DNA of 64,000 bases from Thiocystis violascens (GTDB lineage: Bacteria; Pseudomonadota; Gammaproteobacteria; Chromatiales; Chromatiaceae). Each line of letters starts with the position of its first letter. Within the stretch, counting starts at the first letter, position 1. Below are positions 55,356-64,000 of this stretch, piece after piece. The translations under genes were made by a program, and so were the position numbers. The stretch is taken from contig DYNM01000001.1 of assembly GCA_020721065.1 (NCBI GenBank), positions 186,001 through 250,000 on the forward strand. The letters run 5' to 3'. The notes beneath the pieces were generated by a model. The model saw only the letters and a list, made by a program, of their open reading frames with translations. It made no database searches and was not told where the DNA came from.

Positions 55356-57331
55356 CAGGCGAGCTGGTCGAGCAGCACTTGCAAGCGGTTGGAGGCTTCA
55401 ACCATCGTGTGATACAGCCGCTCGGCTTCGCGGCGATCATCCGCGTTGTGCGCAGTCAACGCCTGTTTCGCCAACTCATGAACCTGCTTGTGATGGACGT
55501 CGATCTCGCGGAACGCCGCATGATTGGGAAACCGCACCAGCCCCGCGCCGTGATACCACTTGCCAAACGCGCAGGTGTGATGGGTCGGCAAAGCGTGCGG
55601 ATCAGCGGCAACGGGTGTGCGCAGGGCATGTTTAATTTTGCGGATGAAGACCAGATGCGCGACCTTCGCCTTGTGGAGCACGCCGCTCAAATCTTCATCA
55701 TTTTTGAATTGACTGAGCGAACCTTGCAGCGCCTGAAAAATGTCCATCATGCCGCTGACGGTGGTCTCGGTGCGCTTGGATTGATCGCGGGAAACTTGGG
55801 TGATTTCGCTGATGCGCAGAATGTTATTGGCGACCTCGCTATTGGTTGCCGCAAGCTGTTCAGCCGCCGCAGCAATCTGGTCAATCTCGGCATTCACCGC
55901 ATCGGCGCTGCGCAAAATGTCATTCAACGCCTCGCCCGCGAGCGCAGCTTCTGAAGAACCCTGCGTGGCTTCCACCACGCCATTGCGCATCGACACCACC
56001 GCCTTGCCGGTTTCCTGCTGAATGCCTTGAATCATCTCGCCGATTTCACGGGTTGCCTGATTAGTACGCTCTGCCAACGCCCGCACCTCGGTTGCCACCA
56101 CTGCAAAACCGCGTCCCTGTTCACCCGCTCGCGCTGCTTCAATCGCTGCGTTGAGCGCCAGCAAATTGGTTTGATTGGCGATGGCTTTGATCGCGCCGAC
56201 GATGGCGTCAATTTGATCGGAACGTGCGCCGAGGTCTTGCACCGTTTCGGCGGCAGTTTTCACCATCTGCGTCATATCGTGCATCGCGCTGATGGTGCGC
56301 TGCACCACCGCAGCGCCCTGCTGCGCGATCTGGCTGGCTTCGTGAGCACGATTGGCAGCATGACTGCAATTTTGGGCAATCGCATCCGTCGTCATCGTCA
56401 TCTCTTCGCTGGCAGTGGCGACCGCCGCCATTTGATCCGCTGCTTGTCCGACCTGTTTCAAGGTTTCTTCGGAATCGACTTCCAGATTGAACGCGGCGCT
56501 AACCGCGTGAGAACTGTGATGGTGCATTTGCGCGATCAATTGCTGAATGCTGGCGGTGAAATCATTAAAACTGGCGGCCATCTGCGCCAGCTCGTGTCGC
56601 CCCTGAATGCTCAGGCGCTGACTGAGATCACCCTCGCCGGTGGTGAGACGCGCCATCGCTGCGGTTAAGTCATGCAGCGGCTTGGTGATTGAATAGTCAA
56701 TCGACAGCAAAATCGCTGTCAAAATCAACACATAAACCGGAATTGCCGTGTTGAGCAACGTCACCAAGCTGGCGAATTGCTGGCGAGCGTTGGCGCTGGC
56801 AGCTTGATAATTGTGCTCGGCAAGCACGGTGAGTTCGCCAAAGTATTTACGCGACTCTTGCGCTGGCGGCGTGGCGTCGCGCTCATAACGTTCAAATAGC
56901 GTGTGGCGCTCGGCAGCGGGCAACGGGCGCATCTCCGCTACCATTTCCAGCACAATCTTGATAAATCCCAACGTGCTACGGCGACTGACATCGGCGAGGC
57001 GCAGTTCTTCCGGTTGAATCAACGCCGCTGGCAATTCATCAAAATGTGCGCGGATGCTGGTCTCCAAACGGCGAATCTCGGTCAGATTTTTCTCAAAATC
57101 GCTGCCCAACATGATGTTGCGCGACAAGCGGCTGACCATGTTCAGCTCGGCGGTGATGGTTTGGGTGAGGATGTGCGCTTTGGCCTCGCGCTCAAAAACG
57201 GCAACGTTGGTTTGTTCCAGTCCACGCATTGACCACAGCAGCAACACATAAATCGCCAAACTCGCGAAGATGACAATACCAGTACTCAGATATAAACGCT
57301 GGGAAATTTTTAAATGATTTAAAAGATTCAT
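55355..57331 (-). CDS. Methyl-accepting chemotaxis protein with C-terminal CZB domain
   Basis: 658 residues. TM1 is at about 12-32 and TM2 at about 190-210; the periplasmic four-helix domain lies between. A HAMP domain follows ([26 protein letters not shown]), then the signalling hairpin with the tip [47 protein letters not shown]. The C-terminus is a CZB zinc-binding domain (HTCAFGKWY and [18 protein letters not shown]), a module that in Helicobacter TlpD senses hypochlorous acid through the Zn-bound Cys. A redox- or oxidant-taxis role is plausible for a phototroph. Confidence 0.93.
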   Translation of the reverse strand: MNLLNHLKISQRLYLSTGIVIFASLAIYVLLLWSMRGLEQTNVAVFEREAKAHILTQTITAELNMVSRLSRNIMLGSDFEKNLTEIRRLETSIRAHFDELPAALIQPEELRLADVSRRSTLGFIKIVLEMVAEMRPLPAAERHTLFERYERDATPPAQESRKYFGELTVLAEHNYQAASANARQQFASLVTLLNTAIPVYVLILTAILLSIDYSITKPLHDLTAAMARLTTGEGDLSQRLSIQGRHELAQMAASFNDFTASIQQLIAQMHHHSSHAVSAAFNLEVDSEETLKQVGQAADQMAAVATASEEMTMTTDAIAQNCSHAANRAHEASQIAQQGAAVVQRTISAMHDMTQMVKTAAETVQDLGARSDQIDAIVGAIKAIANQTNLLALNAAIEAARAGEQGRGFAVVATEVRALAERTNQATREIGEMIQGIQQETGKAVVSMRNGVVEATQGSSEAALAGEALNDILRSADAVNAEIDQIAAAAEQLAATNSEVANNILRISEITQVSRDQSKRTETTVSGMMDIFQALQGSLSQFKNDEDLSGVLHKAKVAHLVFIRKIKHALRTPVAADPHALPTHHTCAFGKWYHGAGLVRFPNHAAFREIDVHHKQVHELAKQALTAHNADDRREAERLYHTMVEASNRLQVLLDQLA

Positions 57332-57435
57332 TGACTTAACTCCTTAATTCCTCGGACGCTTTGTTCTCCTCTGGCGCTCTCTTTTTTAAGAGAGATTTAT
57401 TTTTATTATTCAACACAGTTTTTTCATTGTTCATT

Positions 57436-58869
57436 TCAAATAATCGCCGTTTTTTGTAACGCCGCGATAATGCGGCTGCTGGAACAACCCGCTAAAAACT
57501 CCAGCACTTCAACGCGCCCACCCGCAGCTTGCACACAATCCGCCCCAGCGATCTGCGCGATCTGATAGTCGCCGCCCTTGACCAACACATCAGGCTTGAG
57601 CCGACAAATCAACGCCGCCGGAGTGTCCTCACTGAACGCGCACACCCAATCGACCGCCGCCAAACCCGCCAGCACCGCCAGCCGCTGCGCGATGGGATTG
57701 ATTGGACGCGTCGCGCCTTTGAGCCGTCGCACCGAGTCATCATCATTCACCGCCACCACCAGCCGCTCACCTAACTGACGAGCTTGTTGCAAATAGGCGA
57801 CGTGACCGGCGTGCAGCAGATCAAAACAACCATTTGTCATCACCACCCGTTCACCCCGCGCCTGCGCTGCTGCGACCGCTGCTGCCAGCGCGTCAGCACT
57901 TAAAATGGGCGACGCAGCGGGGCTGTGCAGTGCCGCTGCCAATTCTGCGGCTGAGATCGTCGCCGTGCCTAGCTTGCCGACCACCAATCCAGCGGCGCAA
58001 TTCGCCAATGCACAGGCTGCTGCCAGCTCCATCCCCGCTGCCAAACCCGCCGCCAAAGTCGCAATCACCGTGTCACCCGCGCCGGTGACATCGAACACTT
58101 CTCGCGCCTGCGTCGGCAAATGGAGTGGCGCAGCATCTTCACGCACCAGCAACATCCCGCGCTCACCGCGTGTCACCAACAATGCCGCTAAAGCGAGGTC
58201 TTGACGCAGGCGTTGCGATTTGTCAATCAAAATTGCTTCAGTCGGACACGCGCCCACCACCAGCTCCAACTCGTGCAGATTGGGCGTCAACAACGTTGCG
58301 CCGCGATAACGGGTGAAATCATGCCCTTTCGGATCAATCACCACCGGCTTGCCTCGCGCCCGCGCAGCAGCAATCAACGGCTGCGGATCGGCGAGCGTGC
58401 CTTTGGCGTAATCCGACAACAGCAGCACGTCGGCGCTTTCTAGCAATTCTGTGACCAGCGCCAGCAGCGGATCGGCAGTCAGCGGCGCGAGCGATTGTTC
58501 AAAATCAAGCCGCAGCAACTGCTGGTGCTGACTGAGCACCCGCAATTTGGTGATGGTGGGCAGGTCGGGGCGACGCTGGAGATGCGTGATGATCTGGTGC
58601 GCAGCGAGCTGGGCAATGAGCTGATCGGCGGCTTCATCTGCGCCGGTGACGCCAACGAGCGTGGTGGACACGCCGAGCGCGGCGAGATTGCAGGCGACGT
58701 TGGCGGCTCCACCCGGGCGGTTTTCAATCTGCGTGACTTGCACCACTGGCACGGGTGCTTCAGGTGAAATGCGGGCGGCAGTACCGCTCCAATAACGATC
58801 CAGCATGACATCGCCAGCGACCAGCACCGCAGCGTGGCTTAAATCAGGGAAGACGGCAGACATCGACAA
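57436..58869 (-). CDS. hldE: Bifunctional heptose-7-phosphate kinase / heptose-1-phosphate adenylyltransferase
   Basis: Makes ADP-heptose for the LPS core. 477 residues; the ATG at 58863 is an alternative start. The N-terminal ribokinase-like domain has DVMLDRYWSGTAARISPEAPVPVV, NRPGGAANVACNLAALG and FDVTGAGDTVIATLAAGLAAG with the catalytic Asp; the C-terminal nucleotidyltransferase has MTNGCFDLLHAGHVAYLQQA and DWVCAFSEDTPAALI...VKGGDY. It belongs with waaA to envelope synthesis although an MCP gene lies between. Confidence 0.95.
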   Translation of the reverse strand: MSMSAVFPDLSHAAVLVAGDVMLDRYWSGTAARISPEAPVPVVQVTQIENRPGGAANVACNLAALGVSTTLVGVTGADEAADQLIAQLAAHQIITHLQRRPDLPTITKLRVLSQHQQLLRLDFEQSLAPLTADPLLALVTELLESADVLLLSDYAKGTLADPQPLIAAARARGKPVVIDPKGHDFTRYRGATLLTPNLHELELVVGACPTEAILIDKSQRLRQDLALAALLVTRGERGMLLVREDAAPLHLPTQAREVFDVTGAGDTVIATLAAGLAAGMELAAACALANCAAGLVVGKLGTATISAAELAAALHSPAASPILSADALAAAVAAAQARGERVVMTNGCFDLLHAGHVAYLQQARQLGERLVVAVNDDDSVRRLKGATRPINPIAQRLAVLAGLAAVDWVCAFSEDTPAALICRLKPDVLVKGGDYQIAQIAGADCVQAAGGRVEVLEFLAGCSSSRIIAALQKTAII

Positions 58870-58955
58870 TTCCCAAAACGTGATGAAGGGCGGCGAGTCT
58901 AGCGGTTGGGCGGACAGCTTGGCGACTGCGGCTGCCCGCCGGGTGGTGCAGATGA

Positions 58956-59585
58956 TTATTGCGGAGTCGTGCTGGTGCTGGCGGGAGCTGCTGGCGCAGT
59001 GGGCGCAGGAATTTTCACTTGATGCTCGTTATAAATCCCGTTTTCTGCGCCGCGATGACAGGTGTTGCACTGGCTAAAGCTGCCCACGTTGGGATTGTCA
59101 ATCACCAGTCGCTGCGGAATCTCATCATGTTTGCGGATGAAATACTGCGAGGTCGTGATGCGCGGCGCGGTGCCCGTTGCGCCAGAAGTGACGGCGAAGG
59201 CTTGCGCTCGCACTTGATCGGCGCGGTCAGCAGCGTTGGCGTTGAGATAACTATTGATTTCAAGGCGCTGCGGCTCGGCAAGCGTGGCGTCATCGCCGTA
59301 ATGCGCGGCAAGTGCTGCCGGTGTCATCACTTGCTCCCACGCCGCTGCCGGCAGCAAACCGGGTTGATAGGCGAGATGACAGGCGCTGCATTCTTGCAGA
59401 TAGGTCGGATTGGTTGCTGGCGCGATGTCAGCGCGAGACTGCACCCAACCGCCGTGCCGCTGGCGCTCGCCGCGTTCGTCATCATCATCTCCATCGTCAT
59501 CGCTGAACGCTACGCCGACTGCGCCCAGCGCCAGCAAGCCGATGATGAGACTGGTCAAAATTGGTTTAGCAAAGGTCATCGTCAT
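58956..59585 (-). CDS. Diheme cytochrome c (DHC type) of the SHP operon
   Basis: 209 residues. Signal sequence or anchor SLIIGLLALGAVGVAFS, an acidic stretch DDDGDDDDERGER, and two CxxCH heme sites: CSACHLAYQPG and CNTCHRGAEN. Diheme cytochromes of this type are encoded with the SHP protein and a cytochrome b and pass electrons to SHP in Rhodobacter. The start codon ATG is at 59585; ATG at 59579 is an alternative. Last gene of the leftward cytochrome operon. Confidence 0.88.
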   Translation of the reverse strand: MTMTFAKPILTSLIIGLLALGAVGVAFSDDDGDDDDERGERQRHGGWVQSRADIAPATNPTYLQECSACHLAYQPGLLPAAAWEQVMTPAALAAHYGDDATLAEPQRLEINSYLNANAADRADQVRAQAFAVTSGATGTAPRITTSQYFIRKHDEIPQRLVIDNPNVGSFSQCNTCHRGAENGIYNEHQVKIPAPTAPAAPASTSTTPQ

Positions 59586-59594
59586 CGCTCCCCG

Positions 59595-59951
59595 TTATTG
59601 CGTTTTGATATAGCTGATGAAATCGGCTTTTTCGCTGGCGCTGCACTCGCGCCCCAGCGTCCAAGTGCAATTGCGCGTCAGCCATTTTTCCACCTTCGCT
59701 GGATCGGTCAGGCGCTGCGGGTTGACCGACGGCGCGAGTGGTTCGATGACTTTGCCGGTTTTGGCGTGTCGCCCCGGCTGCGTCAGATCGCGGCCGTGAC
59801 AAGTGACGCAACTGCGGGCTGGTGAGCCGTCGGCTTGTGCATATTCGAGCGTCCACGCCGCCAAACCTGCTGCCGGATCAGCGGCAAATAACGCAGTTGA
59901 AATCGTCAAACAGCCTGCGCCGAATAAGTGGATAAGCGGTTGTTTTGACAT
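59595..59951 (-). CDS. SHP-type cytochrome c (DUF1924)
   Basis: 118 residues with a signal peptide (LIHLFGAGCLTISTALFA). One CxxCH (SCVTCHGRDLTQPGRH) and the pattern HAKTGKVIEPLAPSVNPQRLTDPAKVEKWLTRNCTWTLGRECSASEKADFISYIKTQ. SHP is a high-spin heme protein that binds oxygen or nitric oxide; an Asn next to a Cys, here RNC, is the likely sixth ligand region, and the second Cys (GREC) could form the disulfide. It sits between the diheme cytochrome and cytochrome b genes, the known order. Confidence 0.88.
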   Translation of the reverse strand: MSKQPLIHLFGAGCLTISTALFAADPAAGLAAWTLEYAQADGSPARSCVTCHGRDLTQPGRHAKTGKVIEPLAPSVNPQRLTDPAKVEKWLTRNCTWTLGRECSASEKADFISYIKTQ

Positions 59952-60556
59952 TATTTCGCACTCCGTTTGAAGCCCGTCAGCATCGCGCCAATCAGGTTTT
60001 CGCGGTGCGACAAGCTCGAAAAGGCGACGCCCGCTAAATGCAAAATCACCAGAAATAACGTGGTATTTGCAAAGAATTCATGCACTTCCTCCAGCGCCTC
60101 GCCCGTTGATTCCGGCACTCCGCGCATCAGCCCCGCCAGCGGGCCGGCAAATTCGGTCGCGCCATACAACGCCATGCCGCTCACCGCCGTCGCCGTCAAG
60201 ATCAACAACAGCACAATCACCATCGCGCCACCCGCTGGGTTGTGTCCGAGATAACGCGGGGCGCGATTCGCCAATGCCGTTTTGAGATATGCCAGCACGG
60301 CGGCAGGTGGGCGGACGAAATCGCTAAATCGCGCATATTCACTGCCGACAAATCCCCATGCCACTCGCACGGCAATCAAAATCAAGACGAGATAACCGGC
60401 GTTGACATGAACACTGAGCACGTCATCCTCAACGATAAACGCGGTCGCAAATGCAGCCGCCAGCGACCAATGAAATCCCCGCACCAGTCGATCCCAAACG
60501 CGCACTGGTGCGGTGGTTTCTGCTGCTGACGGTGACGTTGGTGATGAAATTGACAT
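59951..60556 (-). CDS. Cytochrome b561-family membrane protein
   Basis: 201 residues from ATG 60556 (a start at 60571 adds five residues). Four membrane helices with histidines for two hemes: DRLVRGFHWSLAAAFATAF, VHVNAGYLVLILIAVRVAWGFVG, LTATAVSGMALYG and EVHEFFANTTLFLVILHLAGVAF. It is the quinol-side electron donor expected for the diheme cytochrome and SHP. Its stop overlaps the SHP start. The promoter is in the 248-bp divergent region with the GTCAG repeats. Confidence 0.9.
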   Translation of the reverse strand: MSISSPTSPSAAETTAPVRVWDRLVRGFHWSLAAAFATAFIVEDDVLSVHVNAGYLVLILIAVRVAWGFVGSEYARFSDFVRPPAAVLAYLKTALANRAPRYLGHNPAGGAMVIVLLLILTATAVSGMALYGATEFAGPLAGLMRGVPESTGEALEEVHEFFANTTLFLVILHLAGVAFSSLSHRENLIGAMLTGFKRSAK

Positions 60557-60660
60557 CGTGTTGCGCTCCAAAATTAAAAGGATTTAATGATTGATCAATC
60601 ACTCAACGGTGATCTGGAGCGCAGACTAATCAACGGCTGCTGACCGTTGGTTAGCGGACA

Positions 60661-60682
60661 TGGTCAGCAAATGGTCAGCAAC
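60661..60682. promoter_or_regulatory. Direct-repeat operator TGGTCAGCAAA/TGGTCAGCAAC
   Basis: Two 11-bp direct repeats (GTCAG half-sites at 60663 and 60674) lie between the divergent cytochrome operon and the outer-membrane gene. The 16-bp GTCAGCAAATGGTCAG is repeated exactly at 62693-62708. Direct repeats about 11 bp apart are the usual target of OmpR/PhoB-type regulators, one of which is encoded at 63069. A related TGGTTAGC is at 60648. Confidence 0.65.
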
Positions 60683-60804
60683 ATTAACTATTGGCGTTGT
60701 GCTGGAATCAACGCAAATACCTATTGGCATTATTGTCATTGACAACTGAAAACTAACAATCGTTTATCTACAACTGCGTTATTCCTAAATGCTGTGAAAA
60801 AATT

Positions 60805-62094
60805 ATGCGTTATTACCTAAATTTAACATTAGCAGCGTTTCTCGCTTCCAATCTGAGCACCGCAGAGGCGTTGGATTTTTCGTGGTCAGGCTATGGCACG
60901 CTCGGTTACGTCCGTTCGGATCAACCCTATTCGTATCAGCGCGTGATCACTGACCAGGGCACTTTTGCGCGTGATAGTTTGTTTGGAGTGCAATTGGATA
61001 CCAAATTTAATTCGCATTGGAGCGCGACGATCCAAGCGCAAGTATCACCCGCCGATGATGACGACAACCGCTGGGATTCCAAATTGTCATGGGCATTTCT
61101 GTCATGGCGACCAAATGACGATTGGCTGTTGAGGCTGGGCAAATTGCGTTTACCGGGTTATCTCAATTCAGAAAATAAAGATGTGGGTTGGACTTTCGAT
61201 TCCGCCCGCCTGCCGGTTGAAGTGTATGCAACATCACCTACCGTCGATTTCACTGGAATTTCAATTGGTAAAACTTGGGGATTGGTGCGCGGCGATTTGA
61301 ATCTTGAATTATTTTGGGGCAGCGCCGATAGCGCGTGGCGCTATTTTCTGCGCGATTCCGTTCCGGGATATTTTGCTGCTGGAGAGTACTTTATACCTAT
61401 TCGGGTCGAAGTTAAAGGCATAGTGTTATCGTATCGGGAGCAGGAAAATCTATTTCGTTTCAGTTTTTACAAACCATCTGTTGAGCTGCTTGATGGACAA
61501 CGATGGATTTATCACATTCCATTGGTCAGTCCATTTCCCGGTATTCAGTATTACGCGTTACAACCAGAATTAGGATTAGGAACAGAATTTTCCACTGGAA
61601 GAAGCGAGGATTTCTCAGTTGTTGTGGTGAGCGTTGATATTGGTCTTGGTCACGACATTCGGTTTGCTACTGAATATGTCAGACGCTTGGTTAAATACGC
61701 AGAATTTGGCATCAATAGCAATGGTGGCTACACTTCATTGCGCAAGCATATTGGCAAGTGGACGCCCTATCTTTATTACGCTTAGCTACGTTCCGAAGAT
61801 AACGCACTTAAATTAAATCAGGCGATCAATCAGTCTTCTATTCCTGCGTGGTTTCCCAATGCACCGTTGATTAACGCTTTGCAACGTGCCACTACTGACA
61901 TCTTTATCGCTTACGATCAACAGACTTGGGCGCTGGGTGCTTCTTATGCGCTGACACCGACGAGTAAACTTAAATTGGAATGGGCGAGCACTCATGTCGG
62001 TATGACGTCGAGCTTTGTGGATGCGCCCGTTGGCGGTGAGATCAGCGATCAGGACATCAATCTGTTGTCTCTGTCCTATCACTTTGTGTTTTAA
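60805..62094 (+). pseudogene. Outer-membrane porin-like protein interrupted by an in-frame amber stop
   Basis: With the stop read through, the frame gives 429 residues: a signal peptide (YYLNLTLAAFLASNLSTAEA), a beta-barrel-like pattern (SWSGYGTLGYVRSD, HWSATIQAQVSP, WAFLSWRPNDDWLLRLGKLRLPGYL) and the terminal SLSYHFVF with the C-terminal aromatic residue needed by the BAM machine. TAG at 61783-61785 (codon 327, YYA*LRSEDNALK) splits it without any frame change; CAG to TAG would explain it. Truncated, the 326-residue product lacks the last strands and is unlikely to assemble. Followed at once by a PstS-like gene. Confidence 0.8.
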
Positions 62095-62108
62095 GAGAAT
62101 ATAAAGAT

Positions 62109-62519
62109 ATGAACAGCAGATTGATTGCCTTTTTATTCCTTGTGTGCGCCGCTAGTCAGGCAACTGCGGACAATATTTTAATTATTGGGCATTCTGATTT
62201 GCCTAAATTGGATCGTGTGACGATTGAAAAACTCTTTACCGGACGGATCATTGAAATCAATCGTCAACCGACGCTGGTGGTGAATGCAGCACCCGGCAGC
62301 GCAACGCGGCAGCAGTTTTTAATGACTTTTTTAGCGCAGGATGAAGATAAATATCGCGCCTATTGGGTGGTGCGCCGTTTTATTGGTAAAGGCACTCCAC
62401 CGAAAGAATTTGCCACCAGCCGCGAGATCATTGATTTTGTGACATCTCAGCGCGGTGGAATTGGTTATATCAGTGCTACTGACCGAACGCCAGAACTCAA
62501 TGTGTTAATTGAAAAATAA
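62109..62519 (+). CDS. PstS-like periplasmic substrate-binding domain protein
   Basis: 136 residues with signal peptide (LIAFLFLVCAASQATA). The body DNILIIGHSDLPKLDRVTIEKLFTGRIIEINRQPTLVVNAAPGSATRQQFLMTFLAQDEDKYRAYWVVRRFIGKGTPPKEF...QRGGIGYIS resembles one lobe of phosphate-binding PstS proteins. Such short proteins often follow an outer-membrane protein as here (14 bp gap). The ligand is unknown and no ABC subunits are nearby. A weak terminator (62534-62578) follows. Confidence 0.8.
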   Translation: MNSRLIAFLFLVCAASQATADNILIIGHSDLPKLDRVTIEKLFTGRIIEINRQPTLVVNAAPGSATRQQFLMTFLAQDEDKYRAYWVVRRFIGKGTPPKEFATSREIIDFVTSQRGGIGYISATDRTPELNVLIEK

Positions 62520-62533
62520 AGCTGATAAAACGA

Positions 62534-62578
62534 TAAAATCCACCCGCCGTTTTTCAAAAACAGCAGGCGGATTTTTTT
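62534..62578 (+). terminator. Imperfect rho-independent terminator
   Basis: AAAATCCACCCGCCG and AGGCGGATTTTTTT pair with a bulge around an A/T-rich loop, then T7, right after the PstS-like gene. Confidence 0.6.
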
Positions 62579-62690
62579 AATGATAGTTTACCGCTTGGTT
62601 AAAGCGTTTTAATCATTGCTGCAACGCAACGTTAATCCGCGCTCTGGTCGCGCATGAATTCACCGCAGTGATCAATTATTGAGTGGGCAG

Positions 62691-62708
62691 TTGTCAGCAA
62701 ATGGTCAG
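62691..62708. promoter_or_regulatory. Second copy of the GTCAG direct-repeat operator
   Basis: TTGTCAGCAAATGGTCAG, with GTCAG at 62693 and 62704, 16 bases identical to 60663-60678. It lies 26 bp before the PepSY gene start at 62734, fitting autoregulation of the PepSY-regulator operon. Confidence 0.65.
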
Positions 62709-62733
62709 GATCATTCGACGTAAACTCAACCAC

Positions 62734-63066
62734 ATGTTTATCCCGCGCCATCTCCTCATTTTTATCGCCGCTGTGTTTAGCGCCAGCAGCACTGCCGATC
62801 ATCGCGCTCATCGCAACGGGGATGCCGCGCACGATCACGCACGTTTGGCGTTAGAACGCGGTGAGGTGCGTCCGTTGGCGGAGATTTTGGCGCGAGTCGC
62901 TGAAATCGTGCCCGGTGAGGTGATTCGCGTTGAATTTGAGCGCCAGCATCAGCGTGAGCATCCGCTGTGGATGTATGAAATTAAGGTGTTAGCTGCTGAT
63001 GGGCGGCTGCGTGAGGTGGAAGTTGACGCCGCAACTGGGCGCATTTTGAACGTGGAGGACGATTGA
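62734..63066 (+). CDS. PepSY-domain periplasmic protein
   Basis: 110 residues from ATG 62734; the longer frame from 62683 would run over the operator. Signal peptide HLLIFIAAVFSASSTA, a His/Asp-rich stretch (DHRAHRNGDAAHDHA) and a PepSY domain: LARVAEIVPGEVIRVEFERQHQREHPLWMYEIKVLAADGRLREVEVDAATGRILNVED. Such proteins are common next to response regulators and cytochrome operons and may act as periplasmic inhibitors or metal sensors. Its stop overlaps the response regulator start region. Confidence 0.88.
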   Translation: MFIPRHLLIFIAAVFSASSTADHRAHRNGDAAHDHARLALERGEVRPLAEILARVAEIVPGEVIRVEFERQHQREHPLWMYEIKVLAADGRLREVEVDAATGRILNVEDD

Positions 63067-63068
63067 CG

Positions 63069-63731
63069 ATGCGCATTTTGTTGGTGGAAGACGATGAGCG
63101 CGTGGCGACAGGAATCATGGCGGCGCTCACCGCTGCCGGTTTTGTGGTGGATCACGCCCGCGATGGCGACACGGCATGGTTTCAGGGCGAAACCGAAAAC
63201 TACGCTGCTGCGATTCTCGATCTGGGGCTGCCGGGTTTGGATGGTTTATCGGTGCTGCGCAAATGGCGCACGGCGGGAGTGCGGCTGCCGGTGCTGATTC
63301 TCACGGCTCGCGGCGACTGGAGCGAGCGGGTTGAGGGCATTGATGCTGGCGCGGATGACTATGTGCCCAAGCCATTTCGGTTGGAAGAATTGCTGGCGCG
63401 ACTGCGGGCGCTGGTGCGACGAGCGGCGGGACAGGCAACGGCAGTGCTGGTGAACGGTCAGTTGACGCTCGACACGCGGCGGATGACGGTCAGCGTGGAC
63501 GGTGCGCCGGTGCATCTCGCGCCGCAGGAATATCGGCTGGTGAATTATTTGATGCAACACGCGGGGCGGGTGATTTCGCAGCTCGAATTAACTGAACAGC
63601 TTTATGCACAGGATTTTGAGCGCGATTCCAATGCCGTTGAAGTGCTGGTCGGGCGCGTGCGGCGCAAACTCGGCGCTGATTTGATTCAAACGCGACGCGG
63701 GTTTGGTTATTTGATTGAAATGGATAATTAA
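63069..63731 (+). CDS. OmpR/QseB-type response regulator
   Basis: 220 residues from ATG 63069. Receiver domain with MRILLVEDDERVATGI, phospho-acceptor D51 (AAILDLGLPGLDG) and the conserved Lys in DYVPKPFRLEELLARL; C-terminal winged helix with LNGQLTL-like VNGQLTLDTRRMTVSV, RVISQLELTEQLYAQDFERDSNAVEVLVGRVRRKLG and IQTRRGFGYLIE. QseB/PmrA-type. Normally a histidine kinase gene follows; here an antitoxin gene comes next. Candidate regulator of the GTCAG repeats. Confidence 0.93.
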   Translation: MRILLVEDDERVATGIMAALTAAGFVVDHARDGDTAWFQGETENYAAAILDLGLPGLDGLSVLRKWRTAGVRLPVLILTARGDWSERVEGIDAGADDYVPKPFRLEELLARLRALVRRAAGQATAVLVNGQLTLDTRRMTVSVDGAPVHLAPQEYRLVNYLMQHAGRVISQLELTEQLYAQDFERDSNAVEVLVGRVRRKLGADLIQTRRGFGYLIEMDN

Positions 63732-63794
63732 ATTCGCCAACCTTTTTTTCAGAATGGTTAAAGTGATGTTTTAAGCGATCAAGTGGAGAACAAA

Positions 63795-63995
63795 ATGCTT
63801 ACAGCAGAAGCCGTACAACAAGCGATAACACAATTACCGCCACCAGAATTGATTAAATTTCGCTGCTGGTATGCTCAATTTGATGCTGACGCTTGGGATA
63901 TTCAAATCGAAACTGATGCTGCGGCTGGTAAACTAGATGCGCTGGCAGCGGAAGCACTGGCTGAATATCACAACGGTCAGGCACTAGAATTGTGA
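63795..63995 (+). CDS. Antitoxin-like small protein
   Basis: 66 residues from ATG 63795, with GGAGAA upstream: LTAEAVQQAITQLPPPELIKFRCWYAQFDADAWDIQIETDAAAGKLDALAAEALAEYHNGQALEL. Proteins with FDADxWDxQIExDAAAGKLDxLAxEAL are antitoxins typically placed before a RelE/ParE toxin. The window ends directly after the stop, so the partner cannot be seen. Confidence 0.8.
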   Translation: MLTAEAVQQAITQLPPPELIKFRCWYAQFDADAWDIQIETDAAAGKLDALAAEALAEYHNGQALEL

Positions 63996-64000
63996 GACAT

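Overview
The window is chromosomal DNA from a purple (anoxygenic phototrophic) gammaproteobacterium, most likely a purple sulfur bacterium of the Chromatiales. This rests on a bacteriochlorophyll/carotenoid cluster (bchC, bchX, bchY, crtC, crtD) beside a light-harvesting beta/alpha pair, combined with gammaproteobacterial housekeeping genes and gene orders such as secA-argJ-mutT/thiE. No species can be named from sequence alone.

Layout. 1-2.4 kb: PilZ protein, FliK-like and FlhB-like flagellar genes. 2.5-6.1 kb: PEP synthase (ppsA) interrupted by a 402-residue LAGLIDADG intein directly before its catalytic histidine. 6.3-25.9 kb: mostly housekeeping genes (OmpA-like lipoprotein-type protein, purB, secA, argJ, Nudix/ThiE fusion, nadC, glycosyltransferase, alr, two-subunit pyruvate carboxylase, TRAP binding protein, plsY, folB); a palindromic repeat sits in frame inside the Nudix/ThiE gene. 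26.0-28.8 kb: a DUF4351 remnant and an adenine methyltransferase frameshifted at an A7 run. 28.8-37.9 kb: photolyase, then the photosynthesis block. crtD-crtC-(unknown)-bchC-bchX-bchY read leftward and an unknown gene plus the antenna pair read rightward from a region with two TGT-N12-ACA sites, the form bound by PpsR/CrtJ. bchZ and reaction-centre genes are absent here.

37.9-45.8 kb is an accessory island packed with toxin-antitoxin (TA) genes: three intact pairs, several orphan antitoxins, three broken toxins, duplicated DUF29 genes, and many terminator-like and REP-like palindromes, including a composite repeat of about 130 bp present three times. Two type IV pilins with a sigma-54 promoter lie inside it. 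45.9-51.4 kb returns to core genes (tldD, nadK, recN, an HD-GYP protein). 51.6-54.1 kb is an AT-rich restriction-modification pair ending in a well-formed attC site, so it looks like an integron gene cassette, although no integrase is in the window. 54.1-58.9 kb holds LPS and chemotaxis genes (waaA, an MCP with a CZB domain, hldE).

59.0-63.7 kb holds an SHP/diheme cytochrome/cytochrome b operon, an outer-membrane protein gene with an in-frame amber stop, a PstS-like periplasmic protein, a PepSY protein and an OmpR-type response regulator. An identical 16-bp sequence with two GTCAG half-sites lies both in the divergent SHP/outer-membrane promoter region and just before the PepSY-regulator genes, so these genes may form one regulon. 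The window ends in another antitoxin gene. All functions are assigned by reading protein motifs by eye; no database search was run.
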